This document shows positions 60,470 to 64,000 of a stretch of 64,000 nucleotides of DNA, piece after piece. The notes beneath the pieces are model-generated. The model did no database searches and was not told the DNA's origin. It saw only the letters and a list, made by a program, of their open reading frames with translations. Made by a program: the position numbers and the translations under genes. How positions within the stretch are numbered: the first letter of the stretch is position 1; the number at the start of each line of letters is the position of its first letter. The DNA is taken from contig NZ_SJZI01000011.1 of assembly GCF_004337505.1 (NCBI RefSeq), positions 8,300-72,299 on the forward strand. Direction: 5' to 3'. Source of the DNA: Flaviaestuariibacter flavus. Lineage in GTDB: Bacteria > Bacteroidota > Bacteroidia > Chitinophagales > Chitinophagaceae.

Positions 60470-61891
60470 TTACACGGGGCGCTTGATTCCGAGCTCAGCC
60501 GCTTTCACCAGCATAAACTGGAAAGCCGCCTCGTATTCGTTGGGAATATGCCCGTCCAGGATCGCGTTGCGGATGGCGTCCTTGATCTCTCCTACGGCGC
60601 GCGAGGGCGGCAGGGCAAAGGTTTCCATGATGAGCTCGCCGGTGATGGGCGGCTGCCAGTTGCGCATCCGGTCTTTGCCTTCCACCTCGATGCAGCGCTG
60701 CTTCACCAGCTCGAAGTTGTCGAGAAAGCGCTGCACCTTGGCTTTGTTCTTCGACGTTATATCGCTTTCGCAAAGGATCATCAGGTCATCGAAGTCGGCG
60801 CCGGCATCGAAAAGAAGGCGGCGGATGGCCGAATCGGTGATGTCTTCCTTTGAAAGCGATATAGGGCGCAGGTGCAGCTCCACCAGCTTGCGCACGTATT
60901 TCTGCGGTTCGCCCAGCGGCAGCTTGAACTGGTTGAAGATCTTGGGTACCATGCGCCCGCCCACCACCTCGTGGCCGTGAAAGGTCCAGCCGTGGCCTTC
61001 CTCGAAGCGCTTCGTGGCCGGTTTGGCGATGTCGTGCAGGATGGCCGCCCAGCGCAGCCAGATATTGCCGGTTCGCACGGCCACATTATCCAGCACCTGC
61101 AGGGTGTGGTAGAAATTGTCTTTGTGCCCGAGTCCATCCACGAATTCTGCACCGGCGAGGTCGACCATCTGCGGGAAAATGAGCTCCAGCAGCTTCGAAT
61201 CGTAAAGCAGCTTAAAGCCGACACTGGGCTTAGGGCTGGCGATGATCTTGTTGAGCTCATCGGTGATCCGCTCCTGGCTGATGATCCGGATGCGTTCGCG
61301 CTGCTCGCGGATGGCCCGGAAGGTGGGCGGGTGAATGCGAAAACCGAGCTGCGATGCAAAACGAATGGCGCGCATCATCCGCAGGGGGTCGTCGCTGAAG
61401 GTGATGGCGGGCTCCCCGGGCGTACGGATCAGGCCTTCCTTCAGGTCGGCCATCCCGTTGAAGGGGTCCACGAGTGTGCCGAAGTCGTCGCGGTTGAGCG
61501 AAATGGCGAGCGCGTTGATGGTGAAGTCGCGGCGGTTCTGGTCGTCTTCCAGCGTACCGGGTGCTACCTGCGGGTTGCGCGAGCCGCGGCTGTAGCTTTC
61601 CTTGCGGGCACCTACAAATTCGAGGTCGAAGCCCTCGGGCATACGGAACTGCGCCGTGCCGAAGTTTTTGAAGAAATGCACCCGCGGACGTGGCCGGAAC
61701 TGCTCCGCGGCCGCATCTGCAAGCGCGATCCCGTCGCCGATGCATACGAAGTCGGCATCCTTGGTGGGACGGCCGAGCAGCTTGTCGCGCACAAAGCCAC
61801 CGACCAGGTAAGCCGGAAGGCTGTTGGCTTGCGCCGCCGCGGCCACTTTCTTCAGGATATCGAGCTCGTATGGAGAAACCGGGATGTCCAT
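60470..61891 (-). CDS. cca: CCA tRNA nucleotidyltransferase with HD domain
   Basis: 473 residues from [15 protein letters not shown] at 61891 (a TTG three codons earlier is unlikely). Adds or repairs the 3'-CCA of tRNA, needed here because the tRNA-Arg gene does not encode CCA. Class II pol-beta head: [22 protein letters not shown] (GG motif and DxD), [32 protein letters not shown]. Then [14 protein letters not shown] and an HD phosphohydrolase-like domain with [12 protein letters not shown]-terminal ~60 residues are typical. A TATCTTTG box lies 6 bp upstream of the ATG. Confidence 0.96.
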   Translation of the reverse strand: MDIPVSPYELDILKKVAAAAQANSLPAYLVGGFVRDKLLGRPTKDADFVCIGDGIALADAAAEQFRPRPRVHFFKNFGTAQFRMPEGFDLEFVGARKESYSRGSRNPQVAPGTLEDDQNRRDFTINALAISLNRDDFGTLVDPFNGMADLKEGLIRTPGEPAITFSDDPLRMMRAIRFASQLGFRIHPPTFRAIREQRERIRIISQERITDELNKIIASPKPSVGFKLLYDSKLLELIFPQMVDLAGAEFVDGLGHKDNFYHTLQVLDNVAVRTGNIWLRWAAILHDIAKPATKRFEEGHGWTFHGHEVVGGRMVPKIFNQFKLPLGEPQKYVRKLVELHLRPISLSKEDITDSAIRRLLFDAGADFDDLMILCESDITSKNKAKVQRFLDNFELVKQRCIEVEGKDRMRNWQPPITGELIMETFALPPSRAVGEIKDAIRNAILDGHIPNEYEAAFQFMLVKAAELGIKRPV

Positions 61892-61897
61892 GGGGCG

Positions 61898-61905
61898 CAA
61901 AGATA
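61898..61905 (-). promoter_or_regulatory. -7 promoter box of cca
   Basis: TATCTTTG followed by CGCCCC and the ATG on the minus strand; implies a nearly leaderless mRNA. Confidence 0.55.
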
Positions 61906-61916
61906 AGGCTCCCGGG

Positions 61917-61956
61917 AAGGTTCTAAGGTTCTGTGGTTCCGAGGTTTTAAGGTTGG
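61917..61956. repeat. Octamer word array (family F)
   Basis: AAGGTTCT, AAGGTTCT, GTGGTTCC, GAGGTTTT, AAGGTTGG in tandem; sense-strand words AGAACCTT, ending 11 bp upstream of the cca -7 box. Confidence 0.85.
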
Positions 61957-61990
61957 TTCATGCAAATAGGGGTATGCAACCTTGACTAAC

Positions 61991-62569
61991 TTATTTCCGG
62001 ATGACCTCATACTTTCCGCCGCCGATCCATTTTACGATCATTGATGGCTGCGCGGGTGTTTCGTCGTCCTGCCGCCACCTGACGATATGATCGACGCCGG
62101 TTCGGATCGGTTCTGATATATCCTTGAAGAAGGGGGCTGCCGGCTCGCCGCTGATATTGGCGGATGTGCTCACGATGGGGCCGCCGAGGCGCCGCACCAG
62201 GTGGCGGCAGAAAGGGTCGCGTACGATGCGGATGGCGATCGACCCGTCTTCGGCTATCAGGTTACCGGGCAGACCGATAGCGTCGCTGAAGATCACGGTG
62301 GTGGGCCGTTCCTGCACCTCCATGAATGCCAGCGCTTCCGGGTCGGGTGCCGCCACCAGCTCCAGGATGTCGCGCGCGGAAGAGGCCAGAACGATGAGGC
62401 TCTTGCTGTCGGGGCGTCGCTTGATCGTATAAATACGGGACACCGCTTCGGCGTTGCGCGCATCGCAGCCAAGGCCCCATACGGTATCGGTGGGATACAG
62501 CAGGGTGCCGCCGCGGCGCAGCGCCGCCAGTGCCGCTTCTATTTCCGAGTTGAAGAATGCGTTTTCCAT
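61991..62569 (-). CDS. tsaC: Threonylcarbamoyl-AMP synthase (Sua5/YrdC family)
   Basis: 192 residues. Makes threonylcarbamoyl-adenylate from Thr, bicarbonate and ATP for t6A37 of tRNA. YrdC-domain features: GGTLLYPTDTVWGLGCDARN, IYTIKRRPDSKSLIVLASS, RPTTVIFSDA, SIAIRIVRDPFCRHLVRRLGGPIVSTSANISGEPA. The short form lacks the Sua5 C-terminal domain. Starts 31 bp inside the 3' end of the upstream glycosyltransferase gene, so the two are probably co-transcribed and coupled. Confidence 0.94.
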   Translation of the reverse strand: MENAFFNSEIEAALAALRRGGTLLYPTDTVWGLGCDARNAEAVSRIYTIKRRPDSKSLIVLASSARDILELVAAPDPEALAFMEVQERPTTVIFSDAIGLPGNLIAEDGSIAIRIVRDPFCRHLVRRLGGPIVSTSANISGEPAAPFFKDISEPIRTGVDHIVRWRQDDETPAQPSMIVKWIGGGKYEVIRK

Positions 62570-63720
62570 ACCTGTTCGTATACCTGCATCACCGAAGCGC
62601 TGCAGCGTTCCAGTGTAAATTTCTGTGCATGCTCCCAGCCGCGCTCCACCAGCGAAGCGGCCAACGCCGGGTCGCGGCGCAGCTTGAGGATCGCTTCGGC
62701 AATGCTTTCCGGCTGCGCGGGATCGACATAGCAGCCGCCCGGTCCCGCGGCTTCCGGCAGGCAGGAGGTGTTGGACGTGATCACCGGCACGCGGCTCCAG
62801 AGCGCTTCCAGCACGGGGATGCCGAAACCCTCGAAAAAAGAAGGGTACAGCATCATATCGGCCATCTGGTAAAGGGCCGCCAGCGTGGCGGGCTCGCGAA
62901 AGCGTGGGTCTGTCTTCACCGCCGGCTCTTCCGAAAGAAAACGCACGCGGTCCTGGAGTCCTTTGTCATGGAGAAAATCCTTTACCTGCTGTGCGTAGGC
63001 GCCACCTCCGCCCACAACAACGAGGGGCGGCAACGCTTCTTTGCGAAGCGCATCGAGCGCCTTACAGATGCCAAGCAGGTTCTTACGCTCGATGAGCGAG
63101 CCGACGTAAAGGAGAAATTTTTCCGGAAGGTGGTAGCGCCGCCGGATGTCTTCGCGCATGTCGCCGGAAACCCGCTCCGCAAAAGCCGGGTCGCAACTCT
63201 GGTAGCACACGTCGATGCGCGACGCATCGGCACCGTAGATATCCACGAGATCGCGTTTCGTCTGCTCGCTGATGGCAATGATCCGTGTAGCATGCCGGCA
63301 GGCATACAAAAACTTGCGCCGGTAGATGGCGCGGTCGATCTTCTTGTATTGGTGCGGGTAGCGCTCAAAAATGAGGTCATGCATCGTTACCACCGAAGGG
63401 ATGCCGGTGGCACCGATGCCTACGGGAATTTCGTGGCTAAGCCCATGGTACAGGTCCACGCCGAGGCCTTTGAGCTCACCGCTTACAAAGCGGCTGCGCC
63501 AGGCGCCCGGCAAGGCCTTGTCGCGAAAGCCGGACGGCCGCACTTCCTCCACGTTCGGCAGGGCCGGCTTGTGGTAATGCTTTCCCGGCTTCGGGTTCAG
63601 CAGCAGGTAGCGGTGCTGGGGGTAAAAGGTTGCCAGTCCGCGGATAAGCGTACGGCTGTAGTTACCCAGCCCGGTGCCGTTGTGAAAGGCGCGTTTTGCA
63701 TCAAAGGCGATCGTCATCAT
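62539..63720 (-). CDS. Glycosyltransferase family 4 (GT-B) protein
   Basis: 393 residues from MMTIAFDAKRAFHNGTGLGNYSRTL at 63720 (63717 possible); the longer frame runs into dapD upstream sequence. GT-B fold: glycine-rich GTGLGNYSR in the N-terminal domain, LYHGLSHEIPVG, the nucleotide-sugar loop LYVGSLIERKNL (about 230-241) and the EX7E-type YPSFFEGFGIPVLEALWSRVPVITS. Likely a retaining mannosyl- or glucosyl-type transferase for surface or exopolysaccharide synthesis; donor and acceptor unknown. Overlaps tsaC. Divergent from dapD. Confidence 0.92.
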   Translation of the reverse strand: MMTIAFDAKRAFHNGTGLGNYSRTLIRGLATFYPQHRYLLLNPKPGKHYHKPALPNVEEVRPSGFRDKALPGAWRSRFVSGELKGLGVDLYHGLSHEIPVGIGATGIPSVVTMHDLIFERYPHQYKKIDRAIYRRKFLYACRHATRIIAISEQTKRDLVDIYGADASRIDVCYQSCDPAFAERVSGDMREDIRRRYHLPEKFLLYVGSLIERKNLLGICKALDALRKEALPPLVVVGGGGAYAQQVKDFLHDKGLQDRVRFLSEEPAVKTDPRFREPATLAALYQMADMMLYPSFFEGFGIPVLEALWSRVPVITSNTSCLPEAAGPGGCYVDPAQPESIAEAILKLRRDPALAASLVERGWEHAQKFTLERCSASVMQVYEQVWKTHSSTRK

Positions 63721-63770
63721 GCGGTGCTGCGCAAGATACGCCGAAGCGCCGAGGGAAGGACGGCATGCGC

Positions 63771-63778
63771 TACTTTTG
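63771..63778 (+). promoter_or_regulatory. -7 promoter box of dapD
   Basis: TACTTTTG followed by CGGC and the ATG at 63783; only 4 bp from the start codon, suggesting a leaderless or near-leaderless mRNA. Confidence 0.5.
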
Positions 63779-63782
63779 CGGC

Positions 63783-64000
63783 ATGAACGCAAAAGAATCC
63801 ATTGTAAAAGCCTGGCAGGACCGCAGTCTCCTGCAAGACCCATCGGTTCAGAACGACATCCGCGCCATCATCGAAGAGGTGGACAAGGGCCGCCTCCGCG
63901 TGGCCGAGCCCACCGAAAACGGGTGGGTGGTGAATGAGTGGGTAAAGCAGGCCATCCTGCTCTATTTCGGCATCCAGCCGATGCAGACATGGGACCTCGC
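63783..64000 (+). CDS. dapD: Tetrahydrodipicolinate N-succinyltransferase (5' part)
   Basis: First 72 codons only; the gene runs off the window. The N-terminal helical domain reads MNAKESIVKAWQDRSLLQDPSV, then IIEEVDKGRLRVAEPTENGWVVNEWVKQAILLYFGIQPMQTW, matching the DapD opening (the ALRVAEK...W.VNEWLKKAVLL pattern). Succinylates tetrahydrodipicolinate in lysine and diaminopimelate synthesis, hence peptidoglycan supply. The catalytic left-handed beta-helix lies beyond the end. Confidence 0.9.
   Translation, partial: MNAKESIVKAWQDRSLLQDPSVQNDIRAIIEEVDKGRLRVAEPTENGWVVNEWVKQAILLYFGIQPMQTWDL

Overview
The window looks like chromosomal DNA from a GC-rich member of the Bacteroidota, most likely a Chitinophagaceae-type genome. 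Supporting signs: two giant secreted proteins with type IX secretion (T9SS) C-terminal sorting domains, a T9SS plug-family (DUF5103) protein, a TamL-type BamA-family lipoprotein, a DUF4403 protein, the glucosamine-6-phosphate deaminase/PIG-L fusion common in this phylum, and TAnnTTTG -7 promoter boxes upstream of many starts. This is inference from gene content; no 16S rRNA gene is present. No prophage, CRISPR array, transposase or intact IS element was recognised.

Layout. 0-6.4 kb: dnaK, a DUF4403 exported protein, a GtrA-like membrane protein, argS. 6.5-8.8 kb: nagB/PIG-L fusion, a decayed tRNA-like sequence and tRNA-Arg(ACG). 8.9-12.2 kb: small exported and unknown proteins and a secreted protein with a kinase-like DRH motif. 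12.3-20 kb: rlmH-rhomboid, tilS, a TPR protein, etfB-etfA, a bifunctional nuclease-like protein, ispE and an ornithine aminotransferase. 20.2-37.3 kb: two adjacent minus-strand genes for 2895- and 2675-residue repetitive surface proteins, separated by a 360-bp gap that holds two inverted perfect DnaA boxes. 37.5-48.3 kb: a membrane protein, a secreted metallopeptidase, tex, the DUF5103 protein, an FtsX-type permease, a TrmH methyltransferase, tamL, truB. 48.4-54.6 kb: DUF58-MoxR-DUF4350-DUF4129-SpoIIM operon with a divergent RDD gene. 54.8-64 kb: proS, a lipoprotein, a FadL/OmpP1-like barrel, miaA, a pRiA4b ORF-3-like protein, cca, tsaC/sua5, a GT4 glycosyltransferase and the start of dapD.

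Functionally, much of the window concerns tRNA and translation (argS, proS, tilS, truB, miaA, cca, tsaC, rlmH, TrmH, tRNA-Arg), and much of the rest concerns the cell envelope (TamL, T9SS cargo and plug protein, barrels, exported proteins). Electron-transfer flavoprotein, isoprenoid and amino-acid enzymes fill in.

The most unusual signal is not a gene. Many intergenic regions carry short arrays of degenerate 7-8-bp words (for example ATTACCCC, CCGAGAT, GTTCTCTC, AGAACCTT, CGATATT). Several families occur more than once, and the arrays repeatedly end 6-16 bp upstream of a TAnnTTTG-like -7 box, in two cases in exactly the same register. Larger imperfect palindromes (three copies of one ~120-bp family, two of another) sit between genes and extend into stop codons and coding ends. 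One heptamer array lies inside the coding sequence of the T9SS plug gene.
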